The notes: a model not told the origin generated them from the sequence alone. A stretch of 64,000 bases of DNA from Streptomyces sp. RB17 (GCF_009604455.1 NZ_WEGL01000010.1:310001-374000), one strand, 5' to 3'; shown: positions 1-8,201, counted from the stretch's first letter. Made by a program: numbers and translations.

Positions 1-112
1 TAACGCTCGTCGAGATCGGCGGCGGACAGGAAGACACAGATGTTCATGGCCCCCACCGTACGGCCCTCACCGTATGCGGGAAGAAGCACGGGCCCGCCGG
101 TGCTCTTCTGGT

Positions 113-436
113 ATGGCTGAAGGACACACGATCACCATCGACAAGAGCGAGCAGCACGTGCGCGTGGTGCACGGCGACCAGGTGCTCGCGGAGACCGACC
201 GACCGCTGGTGCTGCGCGAGACGGGCTCCCCCGTGCGGTACTACATCCCCGCCGAGGACGTACGCCTCGATCTGCTGACCCCCTCCGAGACGCACACCGT
301 GTGCCCCTTCAAGGGCACGGCGTCCTACTGGTCGCTGCCGGACGCGCCGGACCTGGTGTGGGCGTACCCGGCGCCGAAGCCGGGGGTGGCGGAGATCAAG
401 GATCACTTCTGCTTCTACGACGTCGACGTGTCGTGA
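113..436 (+). CDS. DUF427 domain protein
   Basis: A 107-residue soluble protein that looks like a single DUF427 domain (PF04248), with the characteristic run of Tyr, Pro and Trp residues around YYIPAEDV, CPFKG and VWAYPAPKP. No enzymatic role is firmly established for the family and I infer none. The ATG at 113 is preferred over an upstream in-frame start at 74, because the intervening residues are not domain-like. It stands alone, 37 bases upstream of a hydrolase gene on the same strand. There is no signal peptide or membrane segment. Family assignment is by pattern recognition. Confidence 0.85.
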   Translation: MAEGHTITIDKSEQHVRVVHGDQVLAETDRPLVLRETGSPVRYYIPAEDVRLDLLTPSETHTVCPFKGTASYWSLPDAPDLVWAYPAPKPGVAEIKDHFCFYDVDVS

Positions 437-473
437 GCGATGAGTCCCTGCCGGTACGGCAGTCTGCACCGAC

Positions 474-1265
474 ATGGACAAGAAGACGACTTCGCGGGAC
501 GGAACGGCCCTCGCGTACCAAGTGACCGGTCAGGGACCGACGGTGATCCTGGTGAGCGGCGCGATGTCCACCGGTGGCACCGTGGCGCCCCTGGCGCAGC
601 GACTCGCGGACCGCTGCAGGGCCGTCGTCTACGACCGCCGGGGCCGCGGCGGCAGCGGGGACACGAAGCCGTACGCGGTCGAGCGCGAGGTCGAGGACCT
701 GGCCGCGCTGATCGACGCCGTGGGAGGCGAGGCGGCGCTGTTCGGGGTCTCCTCGGGCGGCGCGCTGGTGCTCGAGGCGGTGGCGAGCGGGCTGCCGGTC
801 GGCAGGGCCGCCGTGTACGAGGTGCCGTACGCGGACTTTCTGGAGGGCGGCGCCGAGCAGGAGGCCACGTACAAGGAACAGCTGAACAAGGCGCTCTCGG
901 AGGGCCGGCACGGGGACGCCGTGGAGCTGTTCCTGCGGCTGACGGGTCTGGCCGAGGAGATGATCCAGCGCGCCCGCCAGTCGCCCATGTGGGCCGGCAT
1001 GGAGGCCGTCGCGCCGAGCCTCGCCCACGACGACACGGTCATGGGCGACGGGCTGCTCCCCCGGGACCGGCTCGCCGCGATCACCGTACCCGTGCTGGCG
1101 GTAGCGGGCGGCGCGAGCCCGGAGTGGATGCGCAAGGCGTCCAGGGAGGTCTCCAGGGCGGTGCCCGACAGCGCGTACCGCGAGTTGGCGGGCCAGACGC
1201 ACATGGTGGAGCCGGACGTCCTGGGGCCGGTGCTGGCGGAGTTCTTCGCGGGCCGGGCCGGCTAG
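474..1265 (+). CDS. alpha/beta hydrolase
   Basis: A 263-residue cytoplasmic alpha/beta-fold hydrolase. The nucleophile elbow GVSSG at about residues 91-95 puts the serine at 93. An oxyanion-loop segment LVSGAMSTGG lies near residue 30, and a C-terminal histidine sits in GQTHMVEP. The acid residue is probably in the strand before the final His (the VLAVAGGASPEW region). Substrate cannot be told from sequence. The start at 474 has no strong ribosome binding site, so translation could be weakly initiated or leaderless. A short inverted repeat (TGCCG/CGGCA) lies about 25 bases upstream. The gene converges on mnmA, with a 65-base gap holding small hairpins. Confidence 0.88.
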   Translation: MDKKTTSRDGTALAYQVTGQGPTVILVSGAMSTGGTVAPLAQRLADRCRAVVYDRRGRGGSGDTKPYAVEREVEDLAALIDAVGGEAALFGVSSGGALVLEAVASGLPVGRAAVYEVPYADFLEGGAEQEATYKEQLNKALSEGRHGDAVELFLRLTGLAEEMIQRARQSPMWAGMEAVAPSLAHDDTVMGDGLLPRDRLAAITVPVLAVAGGASPEWMRKASREVSRAVPDSAYRELAGQTHMVEPDVLGPVLAEFFAGRAG

Positions 1266-1330
1266 GGCCGCTCTTCCGGCCAGGACCGCTCTTTCGGATC
1301 TGGTCTTTCGGACCCCGCCGGGTCGCGGGG

Positions 1331-2455
1331 CTACACCGCCGCGGCCGTCGCGCGCGTGGTCGACGCGATCGTCGCCGAACCGACCACGCGCGTGCCGTCG
1401 TAGAGCACGATCGCCTGGCCGGGGGCGACGCCGCGGACCGGCTCGGTGAAGCGCACGCGCAGCGCGCCGTCGACGAGTTCCGCGGTGACCTCGGTCTCGC
1501 CGCCGTGGGCACGCAGCTGGGCGGTGTAGGTGCCGGGGCCGGTGGGTGCGGTGCCGCACCAGCGGGGCTTGATCGCGGTGAGGGCGGTGACGTCCAGGGC
1601 GTCGGCGGGGCCGACGGTGACCGTGTTGGTGACCGGGGAGATGTCCAGGACGTAGCGGGGCTTGCCGTCGGGGGCCGGGGTGCCGATCCTGAGGCCCTTG
1701 CGCTGACCGATGGTGAAGCCGTAGGCGCCCTCGTGCGTGCCCAGCCTGGCGCCGGTCTCGTCGACGATGTCGCCCTCGGCCTTGCCGAGCCGCTTCGCGA
1801 GGAAGCCCTGGGTGTCGCCGTCGGCGATGAAGCAGATGTCGTGCGAGTCGGGCTTCTTGGCGACCGCGAGACCGCGGCGCTCGGCCTCGGCGCGGATCTC
1901 CTCCTTGGTGGTGACCGTGTCGCCGAGCGGGAACATCGCGTGGGCGAGCTGCTTCTCGTCCAGGACACCGAGGACGTACGACTGGTCCTTCGCCATGTCG
2001 GAGGCGCGGTGCAGCTCGCGGGTGCTGTCCGGGTTCACGATCACCTTGGCGTAGTGGCCGGTGCAGACCGCGTCGAAGCCGAGGGCCAGCGCCTTGTCGA
2101 GCAGCGCGGCGAACTTGATCTTCTCGTTGCAGCGCAGGCACGGGTTGGGGGTGCGGCCGGCCTCGTACTCGGCGATGAAGTCCTCGACCACGTCCTCACG
2201 GAAGCGGTCGGCGAGGTCCCAGACGTAGAAGGGGATCCCGATCACGTCGGCCGCGCGGCGGGCGTCACGCGAGTCCTCGATGGTGCAACAGCCCCGCGCG
2301 CCCGTCCGGAACGACTGCGGGTTCGCGGAGAGCGCGAGGTGGACGCCGGTGACGTCGTGGCCGGCTTCCGCGGCACGCGCGGCGGCGACGGCGGAGTCGA
2401 CTCCACCGGACATGGCGGCGAGGACGCGGAGGGGGCGCTGCGGGGTCTCAGTCAT
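1331..2455 (-). CDS. mnmA: tRNA 2-thiouridine synthase MnmA
   Basis: A 374-residue ATP-dependent tRNA thiolase that installs the sulfur of 2-thiouridine at wobble position 34 of Lys/Glu/Gln tRNAs. The PP-loop SGGVDS is at residues 16-21. The family's catalytic cysteines are visible in NPCLRCN (about residue 110) and in HDICFIADGD, followed by the C-terminal beta-barrel domain. An ORF extension to 2515 lacks homology, and ATG 2455 begins the conserved LRVLAAMSGG segment. Sulfur in this pathway is passed from a cysteine desulfurase, and such a gene lies 1.2 kb upstream on the same strand. The amidase and TPP riboswitch between them are on the other strand, so the two are not one simple transcript. 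Confidence 0.95.
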   Translation of the reverse strand: MTETPQRPLRVLAAMSGGVDSAVAAARAAEAGHDVTGVHLALSANPQSFRTGARGCCTIEDSRDARRAADVIGIPFYVWDLADRFREDVVEDFIAEYEAGRTPNPCLRCNEKIKFAALLDKALALGFDAVCTGHYAKVIVNPDSTRELHRASDMAKDQSYVLGVLDEKQLAHAMFPLGDTVTTKEEIRAEAERRGLAVAKKPDSHDICFIADGDTQGFLAKRLGKAEGDIVDETGARLGTHEGAYGFTIGQRKGLRIGTPAPDGKPRYVLDISPVTNTVTVGPADALDVTALTAIKPRWCGTAPTGPGTYTAQLRAHGGETEVTAELVDGALRVRFTEPVRGVAPGQAIVLYDGTRVVGSATIASTTRATAAAV

Positions 2456-2673
2456 AGCCCTTCCAGGGTACGGGGCCGTGGGAACCGGGGCCGCCGGATA
2501 TCCGTTGACGATCACGAGGGGCGGAACAGGCGGACCGGGCGGACCGGGTGGCAGGGCGCGGACCGGGCGGCAGACCGCGGGCGGGGCGGCGGAGTGCGGA
2601 CGGGGCAGGAACGGACAGGGGCGGACAGGGGCGGGAACGGACGGGGGCGGAGTTGACTGACGACGGGGCGGGG

Positions 2674-3327
2674 ATGACGGACACGGACCGGCGGCCCGTG
2701 GGCGACACGGACCGGCGACTGGGGCGGCGGGCCCTGCTCGTCGGTGGTGCGGCAGCCGCCGTCGGCACGGCCGCGCTGGCCCGCGAGGAGCTGACGCACC
2801 TGTGGTGGCGGCTGCCCGGCGTGGAGAAGCCCCGGGTGGCCGGGGCCGTGGACTTCCGGGGCGCGCGCTGGGTGCCGGCCTCCCCGGCGAACTACCGGCG
2901 GGCGGACCGGCCCGACGACTACGCGGTCGACCGGGTCGTCATCCATGTCACGCAGGGCGGCTACGCGAGCGCGGTGAAGGTCTTCCAGGACCCGGAGCAC
3001 GGCGCGGCGGCGCACTACATCGTGCGCAGGGACGGCCGGATCACCCAGCTGATACGGGAGCTGGACGTTGCCTTCCACGCGGGCAACCGGGAGTACAACG
3101 AGCGCAGTGTCGGCATCGAGCACGAGGGCTTCGTGGCGGACGCCTCCTCCTTCACGGACGCCATGTACGCGTCCTCGGCCCGGCTGACGGCGGCGATATG
3201 CCGCCGGTACGGCATACCCGTGGACCGTGAGCACATCATCGGGCACGTGGAGGTGCCGGGGACGGACCACACCGATCCGGGGCCGCACTGGGACTGGGAG
3301 CGATACCTGAAAAAAATCAAGGCCTAG
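2674..3327 (+). CDS. N-acetylmuramoyl-L-alanine amidase, Tat-exported
   Basis: A 217-residue zinc amidase of the Amidase_2/PGRP family that would cut the MurNAc-L-Ala bond in peptidoglycan outside the membrane. Zinc ligands fit H91 (VVIHVTQGG), H191 (IIGHVEV) and D201 in TDPGPHW; the ten-residue spacing of the last two matches the AmpD pattern. The N-terminus DRRLGRRALLVGG followed by an Ala/Gly-rich segment reads as a twin-arginine signal. ATG 2674 was chosen because it directly precedes this signal; a TTG at 2653 in the same frame is possible. The G-rich, repetitive upstream extension to 2548 is not protein-like. Cell wall turnover is the likely role. Confidence 0.9.
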   Translation: MTDTDRRPVGDTDRRLGRRALLVGGAAAAVGTAALAREELTHLWWRLPGVEKPRVAGAVDFRGARWVPASPANYRRADRPDDYAVDRVVIHVTQGGYASAVKVFQDPEHGAAAHYIVRRDGRITQLIRELDVAFHAGNREYNERSVGIEHEGFVADASSFTDAMYASSARLTAAICRRYGIPVDREHIIGHVEVPGTDHTDPGPHWDWERYLKKIKA

Positions 3328-3452
3328 GCTCTTTTTTGTCCGGTATGTGCGGTTCTATCCTGGACTCAGGCCTACGAGACGAGTGAGGGAGCCCAAGCGG
3401 AGTAGCCGACTTCAGCGAGAGATACCTGTTCTCCTTGGAAGAGAGGAACACC

Positions 3453-3574
3453 GTTTCCGCTGGTGCCGACATCGACGCTCGGGCTGAGAGGCCCGAAGGT
3501 CTCAGTCGCAAGGACTGGACTGAACCGGAAGGCGACCCCCAGCACCTGATCCGGACAATACCGGCGAAGGGAAC
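3453..3574 (+). promoter_or_regulatory. TPP riboswitch (THI element), orphan
   Basis: All hallmarks of the thiamine pyrophosphate aptamer are present on the plus strand. P1 pairs GTTTCC (3453-3458) with GGGAAC (3569-3574). P2 pairs GCTGG (3459-3463) with CCAGC (3539-3543). P3 is closed by CCGA/TCGG and followed by CTGAGA (3484-3489). The pyrophosphate-sensor half reads ACCTGATCCGG then AATACCGGCGAAGGGAA (3544-3573). About 49 bases lie between CTGAGA and the P2 return strand, including a CAGTC/GACTG hairpin, consistent with an extended P3a arm. No thiamine gene or other plausible plus-strand ORF follows; the minus-strand cysteine desulfurase gene ends 46 bases further on. Confidence 0.88.
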
Positions 3575-3594
3575 CCGCCTCGTAGGTCGCTTTC

Positions 3595-3629
3595 GTGTCC
3601 TCGGCTGAGCTTTGTGTCCTCAGCTGAGC
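3595..3629. repeat. 16-bp direct repeat over the cysteine desulfurase stop
   Basis: Two copies of GTGTCCTC(G/A)GCTGAGC lie at 3595-3610 and 3614-3629, differing at one base. The second covers the stop codon of the minus-strand desulfurase gene and contains the palindrome CTCAGCTGAG. It looks like a small local duplication at the junction between riboswitch and gene. Confidence 0.6.
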
Positions 3630-4789
3630 CCGGCCGCCCGGGCGCGCTCCACCGCCGGGCCGATCGCCTTGGCGACCGCCTCGATGTCCGCCTCGGTCGA
3701 GGTGTGTCCGAGGGAGAAGCGCAGGGTGCCGCGGGCCAGGTCCGGGTCGGTCCCGGTGGCGAGCAGGACGTGGCTGGGCTGGGCGACCCCCGCCGTACAG
3801 GCAGAACCGGTCGAGCACTCGATGCCCTGCGCGTCCAGCAGTAGCAGCAGGGAGTCACCCTCGCAGCCGGGGAAGGTGAAGTGCGCGTTGGCCGGCAGGC
3901 GGCCCTCGGATGCCGGGTCACCGCCGAGGATCGCGTCCGGGACGGCGCTGCGGACGGCCGCGATCAACTGGTCGCGCAGGGCGCCGATCTCCCGGGCGAA
4001 CCACTCCCGCCGCTCCGTGGCGAGGCGGCCGGCGACGGCGAAGGAGGCGACGGCGGGGACGTCGAGGGTTCCGGAGCGGACATGCCGCTCCTGGCCGCCG
4101 CCGTGCAGGACGGGTACGGGGGTCTGGTCGCGGCCCAGCAGCAGCGCGCCGATGCCGTACGGGCCACCGATCTTGTGGCCCGAGACGGTCATCGCGGCGA
4201 GTCCGGAGGCGGCGAAGTCGACCGGGACCTGACCGACGGCCTGGACCGCGTCGGCGTGCATCGGGATGCCGAACTCGGCGGCGGTCTCGGCGAGTTCACG
4301 GACCGGCAGGATCGTACCGATCTCGTTGTTGGCCCACATCACGGTGACCAGGGCGACGTCGTCGGGGTTGCGGGCGATGGCCTCGCGCAGGGCGTCGGGG
4401 TGGACGCGGCCGTAGGAGTCGACGGGGAGGTACTCGACCGTCGCGCCCTCGCGCTCGCCGAGCCAGTGGACGGCGTCGAGGACGGCGTGGTGCTCGACGG
4501 GGCTGGCCAGGACGCGGGTGCGGGCCGGGTCGGCGGCACGACGGGACCAGTACAGACCCTTCACGGCGAGGTTGTCGGCCTCGGTGCCGCCCGAGGTGAA
4601 GACGACCTCGCTGGGGCGGGCGCCGAGCGCTTCGGCGAGGGTTTCGCGGGATTCCTCGACCGTACGGCGGGCCTGCCGGCCGGATGCGTGGAGGGAGGAG
4701 GCGTTGCCCGTGATGCTCAGCCGGGCGGTCAGGGCCTCTGCCGCCTCCGGGAGCATGGGGGTGGTCGCGGCGTGGTCGAGGTAAGCCAT
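3620..4789 (-). CDS. cysteine desulfurase (NifS/IscS family)
   Basis: A 389-residue PLP enzyme that takes sulfur from cysteine as an enzyme-bound persulfide for tRNA thiolation, Fe-S clusters or thiamine. The PLP lysine is K206 in VSGHKIGGPYG. H101 sits in SPVEHHAVL. The persulfide cysteine is C331 in the class I-like segment CSTGSACTAGV. Full family length, starting at the typical MAYLDHAATTP. Its nearest functional partner is mnmA on the same strand. Its 3' end faces the orphan TPP riboswitch, so read-through from that element would produce RNA antisense to this gene. Assignment to IscS or NifS proper is not possible here, so no symbol is given. Confidence 0.95.
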   Translation of the reverse strand: MAYLDHAATTPMLPEAAEALTARLSITGNASSLHASGRQARRTVEESRETLAEALGARPSEVVFTSGGTEADNLAVKGLYWSRRAADPARTRVLASPVEHHAVLDAVHWLGEREGATVEYLPVDSYGRVHPDALREAIARNPDDVALVTVMWANNEIGTILPVRELAETAAEFGIPMHADAVQAVGQVPVDFAASGLAAMTVSGHKIGGPYGIGALLLGRDQTPVPVLHGGGQERHVRSGTLDVPAVASFAVAGRLATERREWFAREIGALRDQLIAAVRSAVPDAILGGDPASEGRLPANAHFTFPGCEGDSLLLLLDAQGIECSTGSACTAGVAQPSHVLLATGTDPDLARGTLRFSLGHTSTEADIEAVAKAIGPAVERARAAGLS

Positions 4790-5383
4790 GGTGTGCTGAT
4801 TCTACGGCGACTTTGCAGTCGGCCTCGGCCGCCAGGTCGCCCTTGCTCGGGGCGCCTTGTGTGCGCTGCGCGTCGCCCTCGGCCGGGGCGTCTTGCATGG
4901 GCTGCACCTGGGCGTGGTGGCGGGGCGCCCTGAGCTGTCGGCCGGTGGTGGGGGCTGGGCCGGGCGGTGAGTCGGGCGTCACACGGCGGCGGCGGCAACG
5001 GGGGCGGGGCTTGTACCCCGACAATGACGGCGGCGGGTCGGGTTCTCCCGCGGCGGGGGCGGGGTGGGGCCGAGTCGCGCGCACCACGGCGGTGGCGGGT
5101 TGGGCACCCCACGGCGACTCCGGCGGGGCGGCGAGGCGGGGCTCCCGCGGCGGGGCCCGCGATGGGGACAGGGCGGGTGGCCCTACGGCGACGGTCGCGG
5201 GTCGGTACCCCCACGATGGCGTGGGTGGGGTGGGTACCCCGCGGCGTGTGTGACGGGGGCCAGTCGGATCCCCGGAGCTTGTGCGGTGGTGGTGACCGGA
5301 TGTCGTGGGTGGCGGAGCGGTGGGGAGCGGCCGGGTGCCCCGTCGTCCTCGGGGCCGGCTTCCTCAGGCGGTGCCGCCCAGGC
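4790..5383. other. 594-bp intergenic region with degenerate G/C-rich repeats
   Basis: No convincing gene is seen on either strand. A first pair of near-repeats (GTCGCCCT then GGGGCG) lies near 4828 and 4878. From about 5000 to 5260 the sequence cycles through related blocks: CGGCGGCGGGTCGG, TCCCGCGGCGGGG, GTACCCC and CACGGCG, at roughly 60-70-base spacing. The translated frames are Gly/Arg-rich and not protein-like. It holds the desulfurase promoter at its left edge and the 3' end of the small membrane gene pair at its right edge. Confidence 0.5.
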
Positions 5384-5662
5384 TCACAGGCTCCACGACA
5401 GCGTGTGGGAGACCTCCATCGCGATGGCCAGGACGGCCAGGTCGGCCACGCCCAGGGTCAGACCCAGGAGGGCACGGCCACGGCGGGCGGTGCCGCGCCA
5501 GAGGGCGACGGCGGCCAGGGCGATGGCGATCGGGCCGAGGAAGATGTTGAGGACGAGCAGGCCGAGAAGGCCGAGGATGAAGGACGCCACGGCCATGCCG
5601 TCGGCGTCGCGCGCGGCCGGGCGGGCGTCGTTCCCACTGGTGACCGGTGCGGTGAGTTGCAT
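5384..5662 (-). CDS. small DUF4190-type membrane protein
   Basis: A 92-residue protein with two hydrophobic helices, roughly residues 24-50 (MAVASFILGLLGLLVLNIFL onward) and 62-85 (ALLGLTLGVADLAVLAIAME). The hairpin layout and the short Arg-rich loop fit the DUF4190 family, whose function is unknown. It is the second gene of a probable two-gene operon 33 bases after another tiny membrane protein. Both diverge from a TetR regulator, which suggests that regulator controls them. Confidence 0.75.
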   Translation of the reverse strand: MQLTAPVTSGNDARPAARDADGMAVASFILGLLGLLVLNIFLGPIAIALAAVALWRGTARRGRALLGLTLGVADLAVLAIAMEVSHTLSWSL

Positions 5663-5694
5663 GGTGCTCAGCTCCTGGAAGTCGTGGCGGACGG

Positions 5695-5862
5695 TCAGTT
5701 GGCCGGCGTACGGCGCCGGCGGCCGAGGCGCTCGCGGATCGCGAAGACGCCGAGCCAGACGGCGATGACGGCGGCGACGGCGGCGGTGACGGTCAGCGGT
5801 GCGTGGGCCACGGTGCCCAGCACGACACCGAGCAGCATGAGTGCGGCGACGAGGAACAGCAT
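5695..5862 (-). CDS. 55-residue membrane protein
   Basis: A very small protein starting MLFLVAALMLLGVVLG with two predicted transmembrane segments (residues 1-18 and 22-42) and a basic tail RERLGRRRRTP. ATG 5862 is supported by a GAGGGGGG ribosome binding site about 12 bases upstream. A longer reading frame to 5943 would run through the operator region and is rejected. It is the first gene after the divergent TetR promoter and so a prime candidate for its regulation. Function unknown. Confidence 0.7.
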   Translation of the reverse strand: MLFLVAALMLLGVVLGTVAHAPLTVTAAVAAVIAVWLGVFAIRERLGRRRRTPAN

Positions 5863-5915
5863 GGGATCAGATCCCCCCTCCGGGATACCTCGTATCGGGC
5901 CGGTGTGAAGTTTCG

Positions 5916-5943
5916 GTGAACAGTTGTAGTAACACTTGTTCAC
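5916..5943. promoter_or_regulatory. probable TetR operator 1
   Basis: A 28-base imperfect palindrome with ends GTGAACA and TGTTCAC and inner half-sites GAACAGTTGT and, on the other strand, GAACAAGTGTT. It lies in the divergent promoter region between the small membrane genes and the TetR gene. The half-site recurs at 5986. Autoregulation and control of the divergent pair are inferred from position and symmetry. Confidence 0.6.
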
Positions 5944-5985
5944 TGACTTCTACTCTAGCGCGCTTCTCGGCTTCCCAATTCCAGA

Positions 5986-6001
5986 GAACAGTTGTTAACT
6001 G
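5986..6001. promoter_or_regulatory. probable TetR operator 2
   Basis: The sequence GAACAGTTGTTAACTG repeats the GAACAGTTGT half-site of operator 1 and contains the inverted repeat CAGTT/AACTG. It sits seven bases upstream of the TetR start codon, a position that would block its own transcription or translation. Confidence 0.55.
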
Positions 6002-6007
6002 GATGAC

Positions 6008-6634
6008 ATGAGTCACACCCTCGGCATCCGGCAGGCGCAGAAACAGAAGACCCGGCAGGCGTTCCTCGACGCGGCGCTCGCGCTGCTGGAGGAGCAGAGC
6101 CTGAGCAGCCTGGGTCTGCGCGAGGTCACCCGGGCCGTCGGCGTCGCCCCCACCGCGTTCTACCGGCACTTCCGCTCGACCGCCGACCTCGGCGTGGCGC
6201 TGGTCGACGAGGCGCTGGGCAGCCTGCACCCGATGGTGCGCACGACGGTGTCCACGGCGGGCGACAGCGAGGAACGCATCAGCCGCGCCATCGAGTTGAT
6301 CGCCCGGCACGTCGACGACTACCCCGCACACGTCCGGTTCATCGCCCGGGAGCGGCACGGCGGGGTGCAGCCGGTGCGGGAGGCCATCCGGTCCCAACTG
6401 GTCCGGTTCGCCGAGGAGGTCAAGGCCGAGCTGGCCAAGGACTCCGAGGCCGCGGGCTGGACCGACGACGACCTGCTGATGCTCGCGCACCTCTACGTCG
6501 ACCAGATGCTGATCACCGCCTCCCTGTTCCTGGAGGCCCTGGACGCCCCGGCGGAGGAGCGGGAGCGCGTCACCCAGCTCGCCACCCGGCAACTGCGGCT
6601 CATCTCCATCGGCCGCGGCCACTGGCTGGACTGA
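6008..6634 (+). CDS. TetR family transcriptional regulator
   Basis: A 208-residue repressor. The N-terminal helix-turn-helix runs through TRQAFLDAALALLEEQ, LREVTRAVGVAPTAFYRHF (about residues 15-58), with the TetR hallmark FYRHF. The C-terminal ligand domain is helical and resembles the FabR-like subgroup with FIARERHGG, seen in regulators of membrane lipid genes; that likeness is only from memory. It is transcribed divergently from two tiny membrane proteins, with two matching operator sites between. Its ligand is unknown. Confidence 0.9.
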   Translation: MSHTLGIRQAQKQKTRQAFLDAALALLEEQSLSSLGLREVTRAVGVAPTAFYRHFRSTADLGVALVDEALGSLHPMVRTTVSTAGDSEERISRAIELIARHVDDYPAHVRFIARERHGGVQPVREAIRSQLVRFAEEVKAELAKDSEAAGWTDDDLLMLAHLYVDQMLITASLFLEALDAPAEERERVTQLATRQLRLISIGRGHWLD

Positions 6635-6722
6635 CCCGCCCCCGGCACAGGGCAGCGCGCCACGCCCGGTGCGCGCCGCCCCCTTTCGTCGTACGACCCC
6701 TGACCCTGGCCCTGGCCTTGGA

Positions 6723-7088
6723 TCAGCCCTGCTGCGCCTGGCCGCCGGCCTGCCCCGCGACCTGTCCCCCGGCCTCTCCCCCACCCGGACCGCCGCAGCC
6801 ACCGCCCTGACCACCCCCGGAACCGCCCGTGCCACCGGGCGCGCCGCTCGGTGTGCCGGTCGGCTTCACGATTGACCCTCCCGACGGCGCACCCGAGGGC
6901 GCACCGGACGGCATCCCGCTCGGCCGGCGGCGGGCGCCGCCCGTGGGCATGCCGGACGGTGCCTGACAGGCCTGCCGCCGACCGGAGTTGCCGCCGGAGG
7001 AGGACGAGTCGCCCGAGCCGCACGCGCTCAGCAGCAGCGGGGACAGCGCCAGCAGGACGACGACGGGGACGAGACGGGCACGCTTCAT
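6723..7088 (-). CDS. Gly/Ser/Pro-rich secreted lipoprotein
   Basis: A 121-residue precursor with a lipoprotein signal: basic MKRARL, a hydrophobic stretch and lipobox LSAC, giving a lipidated cysteine near residue 23. The mature part is low complexity: repeated (S/T)GxPSGAPSG blocks, then a Gly/Gln-rich tail with GGQ repeats. The start at 7088 was chosen because it begins the signal peptide. No domain is recognised. Low-complexity exported proteins of this kind may be wall-anchored spacers, but that is only inference. Confidence 0.75.
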   Translation of the reverse strand: MKRARLVPVVVLLALSPLLLSACGSGDSSSSGGNSGRRQACQAPSGMPTGGARRRPSGMPSGAPSGAPSGGSIVKPTGTPSGAPGGTGGSGGGQGGGCGGPGGGEAGGQVAGQAGGQAQQG

Positions 7089-7195
7089 GAGAGTCAGCTC
7101 CGGTGAGGATGAGAATGTCCTTGCGGGGCCGCACTCAACCAACGCTCCCTAGGTGGCACTTGGGCCCGCCCTGTCCTTCGGCTGTCGATCCGGGA

Positions 7196-8161
7196 TCAGC
7201 TGCCCTCCTGGTACAAGGCCGTGACAGAGCGGGCCGCCGCCAGCAGTTCCGCGCGGGCCTCGGGCGGGTCCAGCAGCTCCACCTGGTCGGAGAACGCCAG
7301 GAGTTGGCGGACCGCGCGCAGCACCGGGAAGGTCAGCCGGGCGGTGACCCGGTCGCTCTCGCCGTCGTCGTCGGGCGGGTCCGTCAGCTGCGCGGCGAAC
7401 AACCGCTGGAACATGTCGAGCCGCTCGCGCCGTACCCGGACGGTGACCTCGATCCCGCCCTGCCGGTCCTCCACCTGGCGGCGCAACACGTCCCAGACAT
7501 CGGCGAGTTCGACCCCCGGACGGCGCCGTACCGGCTCGTCCAACGGCCGGGCCGAGCGGATCCGGTCGGCCCGGAACAGCCGGGGCGCTCCGCGCCGGTC
7601 GGCGACCAGATACCAGACCCCGGCCTTGGCGACCAGGCCGTACGGGTCCACGGTGTACGTCCGCGGCTCCCGCTCCCCGCTGTGCCGGTAGCGCAGCCTG
7701 AGGCGCCGGTCGGCGAAGACCGCGTCCTGCAGCACCTCCAGATCGACGGCCTGCTGGGGGCCGCTCTTCCAGCGGGTGGCGTCCACCAGGATGCGGCGGC
7801 TGGTCACCTCGGCGGCGGGCCGGTACGGCGCCGGGAGCGCGGCCATCACCTTGCGCAGGGCCGAGCCGAGGGCCGCGTCGAGGCCGAGCGCGGCGTGGGC
7901 GCCCTGGGTGGCCAGGATGAACAGGGCGCGGGACTCGTCGGCGGTCAGCCCGGTGACGTCGGTACGGAAGCCGGCGAGGAGCTCGATGCCGCCGTGCCGG
8001 CCGCGCTCGGCGTACACCGGGACGCCGGAGGCCGACAGCGCCTCGATGTCCCGGTAGATGGTGCGGACCGATACCTCCAGCCGGTCGGCGAGCTCGTGGG
8101 CGGGGACACGGCCCCGGGTCTGCAGGAGCAGCAGGATCGACAGCAGCCGGTCGGACTTCAC
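7196..8161 (-). CDS. WYL-domain transcriptional regulator (YafY type)
   Basis: A 321-residue regulator. An N-terminal HTH (KSDRLLSILLLLQ to TIYRDIEAL) is followed by the linker and the WYL domain near residues 140-210 (RLRYRH, YGLVAKAGVWYLVADR) and a C-terminal WCX-type extension. GTG 8161 was chosen because the 12 residues before it are not conserved-looking. It diverges from a DinB-like gene 156 bases away, the usual arrangement of a WYL regulator and its target. A TGAC(N7)GTCA inverted repeat at 8202-8216 in that gap is a candidate binding site. Confidence 0.9.
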   Translation of the reverse strand: MKSDRLLSILLLLQTRGRVPAHELADRLEVSVRTIYRDIEALSASGVPVYAERGRHGGIELLAGFRTDVTGLTADESRALFILATQGAHAALGLDAALGSALRKVMAALPAPYRPAAEVTSRRILVDATRWKSGPQQAVDLEVLQDAVFADRRLRLRYRHSGEREPRTYTVDPYGLVAKAGVWYLVADRRGAPRLFRADRIRSARPLDEPVRRRPGVELADVWDVLRRQVEDRQGGIEVTVRVRRERLDMFQRLFAAQLTDPPDDDGESDRVTARLTFPVLRAVRQLLAFSDQVELLDPPEARAELLAAARSVTALYQEGS

Positions 8162-8201
8162 GCGCCCAGAGTCCCGCCCTCGGCGAGCCTCTCGCAAATG
8201 T

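Noticed and set aside
440..2656. Long plus-strand frame (738 codons)
   Set aside because: It runs through the hydrolase gene and antisense to mnmA, is Arg/Gly-rich and has no conserved motif: a GC-bias shadow.
5863..5943. Longer start for the 55-residue membrane protein
   Set aside because: It would pass through the TetR operator and adds a non-hydrophobic stretch; ATG 5862 has a better ribosome binding site.
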